Below, one piece after another: positions 32,563 through 44,560 of a stretch of 64,000 nucleotides of DNA. Each line of letters begins with the position of its first letter. Position 1 is the stretch's first letter. This stretch comes from Eriocheir sinensis (taxonomy: Eukaryota; Arthropoda; Malacostraca; Decapoda; Varunidae): the NCBI RefSeq assembly GCF_024679095.1, contig NW_026111184.1, positions 372,001-436,000 on the forward strand. The letters run 5' to 3'. The translations under genes and the position numbers were made by a program. The notes below the pieces were generated by a model. The model did not search any database, had not been told where the DNA came from, and saw nothing but the letters and a program-made list of their open reading frames with translations.

Positions 32563-32588
32563 AATACACATTCTTTTATGTGTATTTG
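32223..32588 (+). repeat. 45-bp satellite, T-rich strand up, ending in (TA)n
   Basis: Short block. Its 32325-32474 part is the inverted partner of 34132-34281 on the far side of the mariner. It ends near 32588 within TGTATTTGCAAAATACATAT. Confidence 0.85.
32469..32560. repeat. (TA)n microsatellite, ~92 bp
   Basis: A pure TA tract lying between the left inverted arm and the mariner. Confidence 0.96.
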
Positions 32589-32809
32589 CAAAATACATAT
32601 AAACAATGTAAATTAATTTTCAAAATATATATACGAATACACATGAAATAAGGTAGATTTCTATAAAAATATATATACAAAATACACATAAAATTAAGTA
32701 AATACGTATAAAAAATGTATACAAAATACACATAAAATAATGTAAATTAGTATCAAAATAAATAAACAAAATACGAATAAAAGAATGTGTATTTGTATAA
32801 ATAGATATA
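32589..32809 (-). repeat. 45-bp satellite, A-rich strand up, left flank of the mariner
   Basis: About five monomers ending in ATAAATAGATA before the TA target site at 32808-32809. Confidence 0.85.
32808..32809. repeat. TA target-site duplication, left copy, of the mariner
   Basis: TA before the first element base (C at 32810) is repeated at 34132-34133. Excision restores AGATATATACAAAATACAC, a normal monomer apart from one extra TA. Confidence 0.85.
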
Positions 32810-32849
32810 CGGTCATTCAAAAAGTTCTGAGCCCCCCTTCATAAAATTT
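32810..32849 (+). repeat. Left terminal inverted repeat of the mariner
   Basis: Matches the right repeat except for a 3-bp deficit after the first one or two bases and two substitutions (C for A after GAGCCC; T for C after CTTCA). Confidence 0.93.
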
Positions 32850-32994
32850 GCCACAGTGAACAAAACGTGATCAAACTTCTAGGTCCTGATTGTATATGTG
32901 TAATGTAACATTGAGCTGAATTTTGTTAAATATACTCATCATTTACTAGTATAAAGACGACCTTGTTTAACACACTTTATTCCATCTCAGAAAT
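32850..32994 (+). promoter_or_regulatory. mariner 5' untranslated/promoter region
   Basis: 145 bp between the inverted repeat and the start codon. TATAAAG lies at 32950-32956, about 40 bp before the ATG, and could be a TATA box. AAAT precedes the ATG, an acceptable animal start context. Assignment is by position and motif only. Confidence 0.4.
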
Positions 32995-34062
32995 ATGAGC
33001 TTCTCAAAGGAAGAAGTACGAACGATCATCAAATTTTCGGTTCTTCTGGGCAAATCTGCTTCTGCCATCCACGCAGAACTTGCCCAAGTTCTTGGTGAAG
33101 AATCTGCACCTGGCCTTTCCACTGTGAAGCGCTGGGCGGTGAAGTTTCGTGAAGGAGAAGCAGAAGTCTCGGATGCCCCCAGAAGTGGACGACCAAGAAC
33201 AGCGACCACAGACGACAATGTGGCGCTGGTGCAGGAGCTGTTAGCAGAAGATCGGCGTCTGACAGTTCAGGAGATCAGCTTGGAGGTTGGGATATCTGAA
33301 GGAAGCGTTTGGGATATCCTCCACAACAAACTGCAGAAGCGGAAGAAGTGTGCGCGGTGGGTTCCACACCTCCTCACCGACGAGCACAAGGCCTGCCGCA
33401 TCACACTGGCTCGTGCGCATCTTCGACGGTTCAGGAGAGAAGGAGATGCTTTCTTGGACAGAATAGTAACCGGGGATGAGACCTGGATGCGGTCTTACGA
33501 GCCACTGCTCAAGAGACAGAGTGCAGAGTGGCGATCTGCAGAATCCCCACGACCGAAAAAGGCTGTGCGCGGCTTGGCCAAACTGAAGACGATGCACATT
33601 GTCTTCTACAGCTCAAAGGAGATTTTGGTGGACTACGCAGTACCTCAGGGGACCACTGTGAATGCTGAACTTTATCGCTGGGTGCTCATCAACAAATTGA
33701 GACCCGCAATTTACAAGAAGCAGCCGGAGATCCTTGAGGCTGGTCCAATTCTTCTGCATGACGGTGCAGGTCCACACCGGGCGGCTTCTGTGGTGAATCA
33801 GCTGGAGAAGTGGGATTGGGAAGTCCTTGGACATCCTCCATACTCCCCAGACCTCTCTCCATGTGACTTCCACCTGTTTGCAACCCTCAAAGAGCCGCTG
33901 CGTGGTCAACGATTTCAGGACGAAGATGAGATAAACATCACCGTTTCCAACCGCCTGAAGACCATCCAACGTGAAGGCATGAGAAATGGTGTTCCCAAAC
34001 TTCCTCAGCGCTGGGAAGCTGTCATAACCAAGAATGGAGAATATATTGAAAGTGACAAATAA
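32995..34062 (+). CDS. mariner transposase (355 aa, intact)
   Basis: Catalyses cut-and-paste transposition of the element by binding its terminal repeats and inserting at TA. Residues 1-112 form the paired helix-turn-helix DNA-binding region, with the G-R-P-R linker at 65-68. W-V-P-H-L-L-T at 122-128 matches the family's WVPHxL interaction motif. The catalytic triad is D161 (in T-G-D-E-T-W), D256 (in L-L-H-D) and D291 (in S-P-C-D-F), with 34 residues between the last two: the DD34D signature of mariner, as opposed to DD34E of Tc1. Y-S-P-D-L-S-P-C-D at 283-291 is the usual mariner block. The length (~345-355) is normal, and no stop or frameshift interrupts the frame. Odd point: residues 255-261 read H-D-G-A-G-P-H where the family normally has H-D-N-A-R-P-H. 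The start is the first Met, with a normal N-terminus. Confidence 0.97.
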   Translation: MSFSKEEVRTIIKFSVLLGKSASAIHAELAQVLGEESAPGLSTVKRWAVKFREGEAEVSDAPRSGRPRTATTDDNVALVQELLAEDRRLTVQEISLEVGISEGSVWDILHNKLQKRKKCARWVPHLLTDEHKACRITLARAHLRRFRREGDAFLDRIVTGDETWMRSYEPLLKRQSAEWRSAESPRPKKAVRGLAKLKTMHIVFYSSKEILVDYAVPQGTTVNAELYRWVLINKLRPAIYKKQPEILEAGPILLHDGAGPHRAASVVNQLEKWDWEVLGHPPYSPDLSPCDFHLFATLKEPLRGQRFQDEDEINITVSNRLKTIQREGMRNGVPKLPQRWEAVITKNGEYIESDK

Positions 34063-34063
34063 A
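34058..34063 (+). terminator. Polyadenylation signal AATAAA overlapping the stop codon
   Basis: AATAAA at 34058-34063 contains the TAA stop at 34060-34062. A stop overlapping or next to the poly(A) signal is a compact arrangement common in mariners. Confidence 0.6.
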
Positions 34064-34088
34064 GTTTTTGTTATAAGTCTTCTGATTA

Positions 34089-34131
34089 AAATTTTGTGAA
34101 GGTGGGCTCAGAACTTTTTGAATGACCCTCG
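34089..34131 (-). repeat. Right terminal inverted repeat of the mariner
   Basis: Reads inward CGAGGGTCATTCAAAAAG and continues to CACAAAATTT. It is the complete version of the end; the left copy is 3 bp shorter. Confidence 0.93.
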
Positions 34132-34133
34132 TA
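34132..34133. repeat. TA target-site duplication, right copy, of the mariner
   Basis: TA directly after the final G of the right terminal repeat, followed by TACAAAATACACATT of the satellite. Confidence 0.85.
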
Positions 34134-35070
34134 TACAAAATACACATTAAATAATATAAATTTGTTTAAAACTATACATATTACACATGAAATTATGTAA
34201 ATACGTATAAAAATATATATACAAAATATACATTAAATAATGTAAATTCGCGTCAAAATAAATAAACAAAATATCAGTAATAGAATAATGTAAAATCGTA
34301 TCAAAATAAATACACAGAATATTAATAAAATAATGTAAATTTGTATGAAAAAAAGAAGCAAAATACCCATAAAATAACACATTTTTTTTATTTAGAAAAA
34401 TATATATACCAAAATACACATCAAAAAATTAAATTTGTATTAAAATAAATATACAAAAAACACATACAATAAGGTAAATTTGTATTGAAATAGATATGCA
34501 AAATACATATAAAACAAAGTAAATTTGTTTCAAAATATATATACGAATACACATAAAATAACGTATATTTCTATAAAAATATATATACAAAATTCACATA
34601 AAATGAAGTAAATACGTATAAAAAAATGTATACAAAATACACATAAAATAATGAAAATTCGTATCAAGATAAATAAACAAAATACCAATAAAAGAATGTG
34701 TATTTGTATGAATATAAATATGCAAAATACACATAAAATAACGTAAATTTATATAAAACTATATACAAAAATACACAGAAGTAATTAAATTTGTATGAAA
34801 ATATATACAAAATACACACGAAATAAGCTAAATTTGAATTGAAATATATATACAAAATACATGAAAAAAAGTAAATTTGTATCAAAATATTTATACAAAT
34901 ACACATATAATAACATAAATTTGTATGAAAATATATAAACAAAATACACATTAAATAATGTAAATACGTATAAAAAAATATGTACAAAATACACATATAA
35001 TCATGTAATTCGTATCAAAATAAATAAACAAAATACCAATAAAATAATATAAATTTGTATGAGTAAACGT
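34132..35070 (-). repeat. 45-bp satellite, A-rich strand up, right flank of the mariner
   Basis: The first ~150 bp (to about 34281) are an inverted copy of 32325-32474 with only a few differences. At 34276-34285 the monomer phase breaks (ATCAGTAATAGAATAATG). From about 34380 the array matches the 37080-37760 and 38940-39616 type. It ends at a J2 junction (35061-35080). Confidence 0.87.
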
Positions 35071-35340
35071 GTTATGTTGCATATTTTTTCAATACAAATT
35101 TACCTTATTATATACGCATTTTGTATATTAATTTTAATACAAATTTAGTTATTCGATATGTTTTTTTGTATCTGTATTTTTTTAAACATATGCTTTATTT
35201 TTTGGGTATTTTGCATATTTATTTTCATACAAATTTACATTATTTTATTGATATTCTGCTCATTCATTTTGATACGAATTGACATTATTCTATGTGTATT
35301 TTGTATATATTTTTCATACAAATTTACGTTATTTTATGTT
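35071..35340 (+). repeat. 45-bp satellite, T-rich strand up, short block
   Basis: About six monomers starting after GAGTAAACGTGTTATGTTGC. It stops mid-monomer at 35340 (ATTTTATGTT joined to TAAAAATATGTACAAAA). Confidence 0.85.
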
Positions 35341-35432
35341 TAAAAATATGTACAAAATACACATATAATCATGTAATTCGTATCAAAATAAATAAACAAA
35401 ATACCAATAAAATAATATAAATTTGTATGAGT
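35341..35432 (-). repeat. 45-bp satellite, A-rich strand up, two-monomer block
   Basis: A ~92-bp repeat of the sequence just before the preceding J2 junction (compare 34978-35070), followed again by J2. This looks like a local duplication in which the junction was copied with its left flank. Confidence 0.85.
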
Positions 35433-36505
35433 AAACGTGTATGTTGCATATTTTTTCAATACAAATTTACCTTATTATATACGCATTTTGTGTATTAATT
35501 TTAATACAAATTTAATTATTCGATGTGTATTTTTGTATCTGTATTTTTATAAACATATGCTTTATTTTTTGGGTATTTTGCATCTTTATTTTCATACAAA
35601 TTTACATTATTGTATTGATATTCTGCTCATTCATTTTGATACGAATTAACATTATTCTATGTGTATTTTGTAAATATTTTTCATACAAATTTACGTTATT
35701 TTATGTGTATTTGTTTATATATTTTGACAGAAATTTACAATATTTTATGGGTATTTTGTATATACATTTCAAAAGAAATTTACCTAGTTTTATGTGTATT
35801 TTGTATATCTATTTTCATACAAACTCAAATTATTTCTATGTATTTTTGTATATATTTTAATACAAATTTTAGTTATGTTATGTGTATTTTGTAAATTTAT
35901 TTTCATTCAAATATATATTATTTTATTGGTGTTTTGTTGATTTATATTGATACGAATTTACATTATTTTATATGTACTTTGTATATATATTTTTATACGC
36001 TTTTACATTATTTAATATTTATTTTGAATATATATTTTCATGGTTTTCATGGTATTTTATGTGTATTTGTATATATATTTTTATATAAATTTACATTATT
36101 TTATGTGTATTTTGTACATATATTTTTTTACAAATCTACCTTATTTTATGTTTATTTTGTATGTGTATTTTGTATATTTATATTTATCCAAATACACATT
36201 CTTTTATTGGTATTTTGTTTATTTATTTTAATTCGAATTTATATTATTTTGTGTGTATTTTGTATACATTTTTTTATACGTATTTACTTAATTTTAAGTG
36301 TATTTTGTATATATATTTTTATAGAAATCTACGTTTTTTTTATTTGTATTCGTATATATATTTTGAAACAAATTTACATTGTTTTATATGTATTTTTGCA
36401 TATATCTTTCAATACAAATTTACCCTATTGTATGTGCATTTTGTATATTTATTTCAATGCAAATTTAAATATTTTATGTGTATTTTGGTATATATATTTT
36501 TATAA
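35433..36505 (+). repeat. 45-bp satellite, T-rich strand up
   Basis: Begins after J2 and repeats the 35071-35340 sequence before continuing further, into array type 27216-28140. It ends at TTTTTATAAGATTACGAAAA (type J3), found again near 38352 and reversed near 63460. Confidence 0.87.
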
Positions 36506-37762
36506 GATTACGAAAATTTGAATAAAAATATATACAAAAAAACAAAAAAATAAATTTCAATTTGTATGAAAATAGATATACAAAATACACATATAATTAG
36601 TTAAATTTATATTTAAATACATGTACAAAATACATATAAAATAATGTAAATTTGTATGAAATGAAAACAAATTCACATAAAATTCGCGTCAAAATAAATA
36701 AACAAAATATCAATAAAAGAATGTGTATTTGTATGAAAATAGATATACAAAAAACACATAAAATAACCTAAATTTGTATCAAACTATATAAAAAACACAC
36801 AAAAATATTTTAAATTTGTATGAAAATAAATATACAAAATACACATAAAATTAGGTAAATTTGTATTGAAATACATACACAAAAAACACATAAAATATTG
36901 TAAATTTGAATGAAAATACATAAACAAATACACTTAAAATAACGTAAATTTGTATAAAAAAATATGTAAAAAACACAAATAGAATAATGTAAAATCGTAT
37001 CAAAATAAATACACAGAATTTTAATAGAATAATGTAAATTTGTATGAAAATAAAGAAGCAAAATACCCATAAAATAACGCATTTTTTTATTTATAAAAAT
37101 ATATATACCAAAATACACATCAAAAAATTAAATTTGTATTAAAATAAATATACAAAAAACACAAACAATAAGGTAAATTTGTATTGAAAAAGATATGCAA
37201 AATACATATAAAACAATGTAAATTTGTTTCAAAATATATATACGAATACACATAAAATAACGTAGATTTCTATAAAAATATATATACAAAATACACATAA
37301 AATGAAGTAAATACGTATAAAAAAATGTATAAAAAAAAACATAAAATAATGTAAATTCGTATGAAAATAAATAAACAAAATACCAATAAAAGAATGTGTA
37401 TTTGTATAAATATAAATATACAAAATACACATAAAATAACGTAAATTTATATAAAACTATATACAAAAATACACAGAAGTAATTAAATTTGTATGAAAAT
37501 ATATACAAAATACACACAAAATAAGCTAAATTTGAATTGAAATATATATACAAAATACATGAAATAAAGTAAATTTGTATCAAAATATTTATACAAATAC
37601 ACATATAATAACGTAAATTTGTATGAAAATATATAAACAAAATACACATTAAATAATGTAAATACGTATAAAAAATATGTACAAAATACACATATAATCA
37701 TGTAATTCGTATCAAAATAAATAAACAAAATACCAATAAAATAATATAAATTTGTATCAGTA
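36506..37762 (-). repeat. 45-bp satellite, A-rich strand up
   Basis: A-rich arm of tandem copy A; begins with ATTACGAAAATTTGAATAAA and ends at J2 (CAGTAAACGTGTATG). Paralogous to 38358-39616. Confidence 0.88.
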
Positions 37763-38357
37763 AACGTGTATGTTGCATATTTTTTCAATACAAATTTACC
37801 TTATTCTATACGCATTTTGTATATTAATTTTAATACAAATTCAATTATTCGATGTGTATTTTTGTATCTGTATTTGTATATATATCTTTATACGCTTTTA
37901 CATTATTTAATATTTATTTTGAATATATATTTTATACAAATTCATGGTATTTTATGTGTATTTGTATATATATTTTTATATAAATTTACATTATTTTATG
38001 TGTATTTTGTACATATTTTTTTTTACAAATCTACCTTATTTTATGTTTATTTTGTATGTGTATTTTGTATATTTATATATATATCCAAATACACATTCTT
38101 TTATTGGTATTTTGTTTATTTATTTTAATTCGAATTTACATTATTTTATGTGTATTTTGTATACATTTTTTTATAGAAATCTACGTTTTTTTATTTGTAT
38201 TCGTATATATATTTTTAAACAAATTTACCTTGTTTTATATGTATTTTTGCATATCTCTTTCAATACAAATTTACCTTATTGTATGTGCATTTTGTATATT
38301 TATTTCAATGCAAATTTAAATATTTTATATGTATTTTTGTATATATATTTTTATAAG
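37763..38357 (+). repeat. 45-bp satellite, T-rich strand up
   Basis: T-rich arm of tandem copy A; a shortened version of 35433-36505 in which several central monomers are missing (join near 37870, TGTATCTGTATTTGTATA). Confidence 0.86.
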
Positions 38358-39616
38358 ATTACGAAAATTTGAATAAAAATATATACAAAAAAACAAAAAA
38401 ATAAATTTCAATTTGTATGAAAATAGATATACAAAATACACATATAATTAGTTATATTTTTATTTCAATACATGTACAAAATACACATAAAATAATGTAA
38501 ATTTGTATGAAATGAAAACAAATTCACATAAAATTCGCGTCAAAATAAATAAACAAAATATTAATAAAAGAATGTGTATTTGTATGAAAATAGATATACA
38601 AAATACACATAAAATAACCTAAATTTGTATTAAACTATATACATAAATACACAAAAATATTTTAAATTTGTATGAAAATAAATATACAAAATACACATAA
38701 AATTAGGAAAATTTCTATTGAAATACATACACAAAATACACATAAAATAATGTAAATTTGAATGAAAATATATAAACAAATACACTTAAAATAACGTAAA
38801 TTTGTATAAAAAAAATGTACAAAACACAAATAGAATAATGTAAAATCGTATCAAAATAAATACACAGAATATTAATAAAATAATGTAAACTTGTATGAAA
38901 ATAAAGAAGCAAAATACCCATATAATAAGGCTTTTTTTTTATTTATAAAAATATACATACTAAAATACACATAAAAAAATTAAATTTGTATTAAAATAAA
39001 TATACAAAAATCACATACAATAAGGTAAATTTGTATTGAAATAGATATGCAAAATACATATAAAACAATGTAAATTTGTTTCTAAATATATATACGAATA
39101 CACATATAATAACGTAGATTTCTATAAAAATATATATACAAAATACACATAAAATGAAGTAAATACGTATAAAAAAATGTATACAAAATACACATAAAAT
39201 AATGTAAATTCGTATCAAAATAAATAAACAAAATAGCAATAAAAGAATGTGTATTTGTATAAATATAAATATACAAAATACACATAAAATAACGTAAATT
39301 TATATAAAACTATATACAAAAATACACAGAAGTAATTAAATTTGTATGAAAATATATACAAAATACACACAAAATAAGCTACATTTGAATTGAAATATAT
39401 ATACAAAATATATGAAATAAAGTAAATTTGTATCAAAATATTTATACAAATACACATATAATAACGTAAATTTGTATGAAAATATATAAACAAAATACAC
39501 ATTAAATAATGTAAATACGTATAAAAAAATATGTATAAAATACACATATAATCATGTAATTCGTATCAAAATAAATAAACAAAATACCAATAAAATAATA
39601 TAAATTTGTATGAGTA
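38358..39616 (-). repeat. 45-bp satellite, A-rich strand up
   Basis: Start of tandem copy B and right-end equivalent of the inverted composite copy 3. Ends at J2 (TGAGTAAACGTGTATGTTGC). Confidence 0.88.
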
Positions 39617-41420
39617 AACGTGTATGTTGCATATTTTTTCAATACAAATTTACCTTATTATATACGCATTTTGTATATTAATTTTAATATATGTGTATTT
39701 GAATATATATTTTGATACAAATTTACAATATTTTATGTATTTTCTATATTTATTTCAATTCAAATTTAGCTTATTTTATGTGTCTTTTGTATATCTATTT
39801 TCATACTAATTTAATTATTTTTGTTTATTTTTGTATATAGTTATAAACAATTTTACGTTATTTTATGTGTATTTTGTATATCTATATTTATACAAGTAAA
39901 CATTCTTTTATTGGCACTTAGTTTATTTATTTTGATACGAGTTTACATTATTTTATGTGTATTTTGTATACATTTTCTTATACGTATTTACTTCATTTTA
40001 TGAGTATTTTGTATATATATTTTTATAGAAATCTACGTTATTTTATGTGTATTCGTATATATATTTTGAGACAAATTTACATTGTTTTATGTGTATTTTG
40101 CATATCTATTTCAATACAAATTTACCTTATTGTATGTGCATTTTGTATATTTATTGTAATACAAATTTAAATATTTTACGTGTATTTTGGTATATATATT
40201 TTCATAAAAAATGCGTTGTTTTATGGGTATTTTGCATCTTTATTTTCATACAAATTTACATTATTTTATTAATATTCTGTGTATTTATTTTGATACTATT
40301 TTACATTATTCTATTTGTGTTTTGTATATATTTTTTTATACATATTTACATTATTTAATGTGTATTTTCTATATATATTTCATACAAATTTACGTTATTT
40401 TAAGTGTGTTTGTTTATATATTTTAATTCAAATTTACATTATTTTATGTGTATTTTGTATATGTATTTCAATAGAAATTTAACTAGTTTTATGTGTATTT
40501 TGTATATATATTTTTATACAAATTTAAATTATTTTTGTGTATTTTTTTAATAGAGTTTTATACAAATATACAATATATTATGTGTATTTTGTATATCTAT
40601 TTTCATACAAATACACATACTTTTATTGATATTTTGTTAATTTATTTTGATGCGAATTTACATTATTTAATGTGTATTGTGTATATATATTTTTATACGT
40701 ATTTACGTCATTTCATGTGTATTTTTTATATATATTTCTATAGAAGTATATGTTATTTTATGTGTATTCGTATATATATTTTGAAACAAATATACATTGT
40801 TTTATGTGCATTTTGTATATTTTTTCTATACAAGTTTCCCTTATTGTACGTGCATTTTGTATATTAATTTTAATACAAATTTAATTATTCTATGTGTATT
40901 CTTGTATGTGTATTTTAAAAAAATATGCTTCATTTTATGGGTATTTTGCATCTTTATTTTCATACAAAATTACATTATTTTATTGATATTCTGTGTATTT
41001 ATTTTGATACGATTTTACATTATTCTATGTATATTTTGTATACCTATTTTATACAAATGTACGTTATTTTATGTGAATTTGTATTCATTTCATACAAATT
41101 TACATTATTTTATGTGTATTTTGTACATGTATTTAAATACAAATTTAACTAATTATATGTGTATTTTGTATATCTATTTTCATACAAATTGAAATTTATG
41201 TTTTTGTTTTTTTGTATATATTTTTATTCAAATTTTCGTAATATTATGTGTATTTTGTATATTTATTTTCCTACAAATATACGTTCTTTTATAGGAATTT
41301 TGTTTATTTATTTTGATACGAATTTTCATTTTTTTAGGTGTATTTGATATATATATTTTTATACTTATTTACATAATTTTATATGTATTTTAAAAATGTA
41401 TTTTCATAGAAAGTTACTCT
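39617..41420 (+). repeat. 45-bp satellite, T-rich strand up
   Basis: Inverted equivalent of 17031-18828 and 60399-62207, including the shared odd joint near 39690 (TTTTAATATATGTGTATTTG). Ends at AGTTACTCTATATGTATATA. Confidence 0.88.
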
Positions 41421-43346
41421 ATATGTATATACAAAAAAACACAAAAATAATTTAAATTTGTATGAAAATAAATATAAAAAATACACAAAATTAGGTAAAT
41501 TTGTATTGAAATACATATACAATATACACTTAAAATAATGTAAATTTGAATGAAATTATATAAACAAATACACTTAAAATGACGTTAATTTGTGTAAAAT
41601 ATATATAAAAAATACACATTAAATAATGAAAATATGTATAAAAAAATATATACAAAACACAAATAGTATAATAAAAAATCGTATCAAAATATATACACAG
41701 AATATTAATAAAATAATGTACATCTGTATGAAAACTAAGATGCAAAATACCTATAAAATAACGCATTTTTTAAAAAAATTATATATACCAAAATACACAT
41801 AAAATATTTGAATTTGTATTAAAATAAATATACAAAATGCACATTCAATAAGGTAAATTTGTATTGAAATAGATATGCAAAAAACATATAAAACAGTGTA
41901 AATTTGTTTCAAAATATATATACGAATACACATAAACTAACGTAGATTTCTATAAATATATATATACAAAATACAAATAAAATTAAGTAAATACGAATCA
42001 AAAATGTATACAAAATACACATAAAATAATGTAAATTCGTATAAATATAAATAAACAAAATACCAATAAGAGAATGTGTATTTGTATAAATATAAATATA
42101 CAAAATGCACATAAAATAACGTAAATTTGTATAAAACTATATACAAAAATACACAGAAGTAATTAAATTTGCATGAAAATAAATATACAAAATACAAACA
42201 AAATAAGCTAAATTTGAATTGAAATATATATACAAAATACATAAAATAAAGTATATTCGTTTCAAAATATTTTTAACAAATACATATATAATAACGTAAA
42301 TTTGTAAAAAAAATATATAAACAAAATACACATTAAGTAATGTAAATACGTATAAAAAAATATTTACAAAATACACAAATAATCAAGTCATTCGTATCAA
42401 AATAAATAAACAAAAAACTAATTAAATAATGTAAATTTGTATGAGAAAACATATACAAAATACACATAAAATAACGTTTTAAGTTTCTATAAAAATATAT
42501 GTACAAAAACTCACATAAAATTAGTTTGCATAAAAAAATATATACAAAACACACTTTAGATAATGTAAATGAGTATAAAAATATGTATACAAAATACCTA
42601 TGAAATAATCTAAATTCGTATCGAGTTAAATTAAGAAAATAACAATAAAATAATGTAATTTTGGATGAAAATATATATAGAAAACACACATAAAATAACC
42701 TAAATACAAATACAAATATACACATTAAATAATTTAAAATTGAATGAAATAAATATACAAAATAAACATAAAATAAGGTAAATTTGTAATAAAATATATG
42801 TAAGAATACACATAAAATAATATAAATTTGTATGAAAATATATATACAAAAACACATAAAATAACATGAATTTGTATAAAATGTTTCAAAATATATCCGA
42901 ATACACACATTAAAATAACGTAAATTTTTATGAAAATGTATATATAAAATACACATAAAATAGTTTAAATACGTAGAAAAATATATATACAAAATACATA
43001 TAAAATAATGTAAATTCGTAAAAAATGAAATACACAAAATTACAATAAAAGAATTTATATTTGTAGGATAATTTATATAAAAAACAAATAAAATAACTAA
43101 AATTTGTATAAAAATATATACAAAAATACACAAAAATAATTTAAATTTGTTTGAAAATAGATATGCAAAATATTCGTAAAGTTAGGCAAATTTGTATTGA
43201 AATACATATATAAAACTCACATAAAATAATGTAAATTTGTATGAAAATATATAAACAAATACATATAAAATCACGTAAATTTGGATAAAATATATATATA
43301 CAAAATATACATTAAATATTTCAAATATGTATAAAAATATATTATA
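41421..43346 (-). repeat. 45-bp satellite, A-rich strand up
   Basis: Inverted equivalent of 14986-17030 and 58491-60398, without the long (TA)n: the corresponding site near 41955-41965 has only a few TA units. Ends in reversed J1. Confidence 0.88.
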
Positions 43347-43362
43347 TTATATATATTTTTAT
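43331..43362. repeat. AT-palindromic strand-switch junction, type J1 (reversed)
   Basis: Same sequence and flanks as 22602-22633. Confidence 0.75.
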
Positions 43363-44434
43363 TGATATTTGCGTTATTTATGTGTATTTTGTATATGTTT
43401 TCAAATAGAAATTTACATTATTTTATTGGTATTTTGTCTATTTATTTTGATACGAATTACATGATTATTTGTGTATTTTTTACATTTTTTTATACGTATT
43501 TATATTAATTAATGTGTATTTTGTTTATATATTTTTATACAAATTTACGTTATTATATGTGTATTTGTATAGGTATTTTGATACAAATTTACATTATTTT
43601 ATGTATTTTGTATATATTTTTCAATTCAAATTTAGCTTATTTTATGTGTATTTTGTATATCTATTTATTTTAATACAAAATCAAATATTTTATGTTTTTT
43701 CGTATACATATATTTTTTTAAAAAATGCGTTATTTTATGGGTATTTTGCATCTTAATTTTCATACAAATTTACATTATTTTATTAATATTTTCTGTATTT
43801 ATTTTGATACGATTTTACATTATTTTATTTGTTTTGTATATATATTTTTATACATATTTACATTATTTAAATTTTTTTGGTATATATATTTGATACAAAT
43901 TTACGTTATTTTAAGTCTATAGGTTTATATATTTTCATTCAAATTTACATTATTTTATGTGTATTTTGTATATGTATTTCAAAAAAAATTTACCTATTTT
44001 TATATGTTTTTTGTATATTTATTTTCATACAAGTTTAAATTATTTTTGAGTATTTTTGTATATAGTTTTATACAAATTTAGGTTATTTTATGTGTATTTT
44101 GTATATCTATTTTCATACAAATACACATTCTTTTCATGTTATTTTGTTTATTTATTTTGACACGAATTAACATTATTTAATGTGTTTTTTGTATATATAT
44201 TTTTATACGTATTTACATTATTTCAAGTGTATTTTGTATATATATTTCTATAGAAATCTGCGTTATTTTATGTGTATTCGAATATATATTTTGAAAAAAA
44301 TTTACATTGTTTCATTTGTATTTTGCATATTTTTTCAATACAAATTTACCTTATTGTATGTGCATTTTGTATATTAATTTTAATACAAATTTGATTAATC
44401 TATGTGTATTTTTGTATATGTATTTTTAAAAAAA
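43347..44434 (+). repeat. 45-bp satellite, T-rich strand up
   Basis: Inverted equivalent of about 13905-14985. Stops where ATTTTTAAAAAAATATG meets TAATTAGTTAAATTTG. Confidence 0.87.
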
Positions 44435-44560
44435 TATGTAATTAGTTAAATTTGTATTTGAATACATGTACAAAATACACATAAAATAGTGTAAATTTGT
44501 ATGAAATGAAAACAAATTCACATAAAATAACGTACATTTGTATAAAATAGATATACAAAA
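44435..44560 (-). repeat. 45-bp satellite, A-rich strand up, ~126-bp sliver
   Basis: Fewer than three monomers, similar to 60663-60790. Bounded by two abrupt strand switches, so it appears to be part of the foreign segment inserted into composite copy 3. Confidence 0.82.

Larger units (their letters stand above)
32810..34131 (+). mobile_element. mariner-family (Tc1/mariner superfamily) DNA transposon, 1322 bp
   Basis: Bounded by TA and by long terminal inverted repeats (40 bp left, 43 bp right) sharing GGTCATTCAAAAAGTTCTGA. The size and single intronless transposase frame are typical of mariner (~1.3 kb). The right end begins CGAGGGTCA (read inward) and the left CGGTCA, so the left end lacks 3 bp. 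The coding frame is intact, which suggests recent insertion, but the altered left end and the substitutions beside the second catalytic aspartate may limit activity. No second copy occurs in this window. Confidence 0.95.
36506..38357. repeat. 1.85-kb composite unit carrying both orientations, tandem copy A
   Basis: Runs from one J3 junction to the next (spacing ~1853 bp): an A-rich arm (36506-37762), then J2, then a T-rich arm (37763-38357). The following sequence from 38358 repeats it at least to about 39690. The strand switch is therefore part of the repeating unit. Confidence 0.8.

Noticed and set aside
33241..33597. Minus-strand frames over the mariner transposase (also 33613-33969, 33689-33883, 32967-33218)
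   Set aside because: Antisense shadows of a clearly recognised transposase gene.
42333..43133. Longest satellite frame (266 codons, - strand), resembling a multi-pass membrane protein
   Set aside because: It crosses many monomers with no composition change from the surrounding repeat; its counterparts at 15115-15998 and 58560-59494 are broken at different points, as expected for non-coding paralogues.
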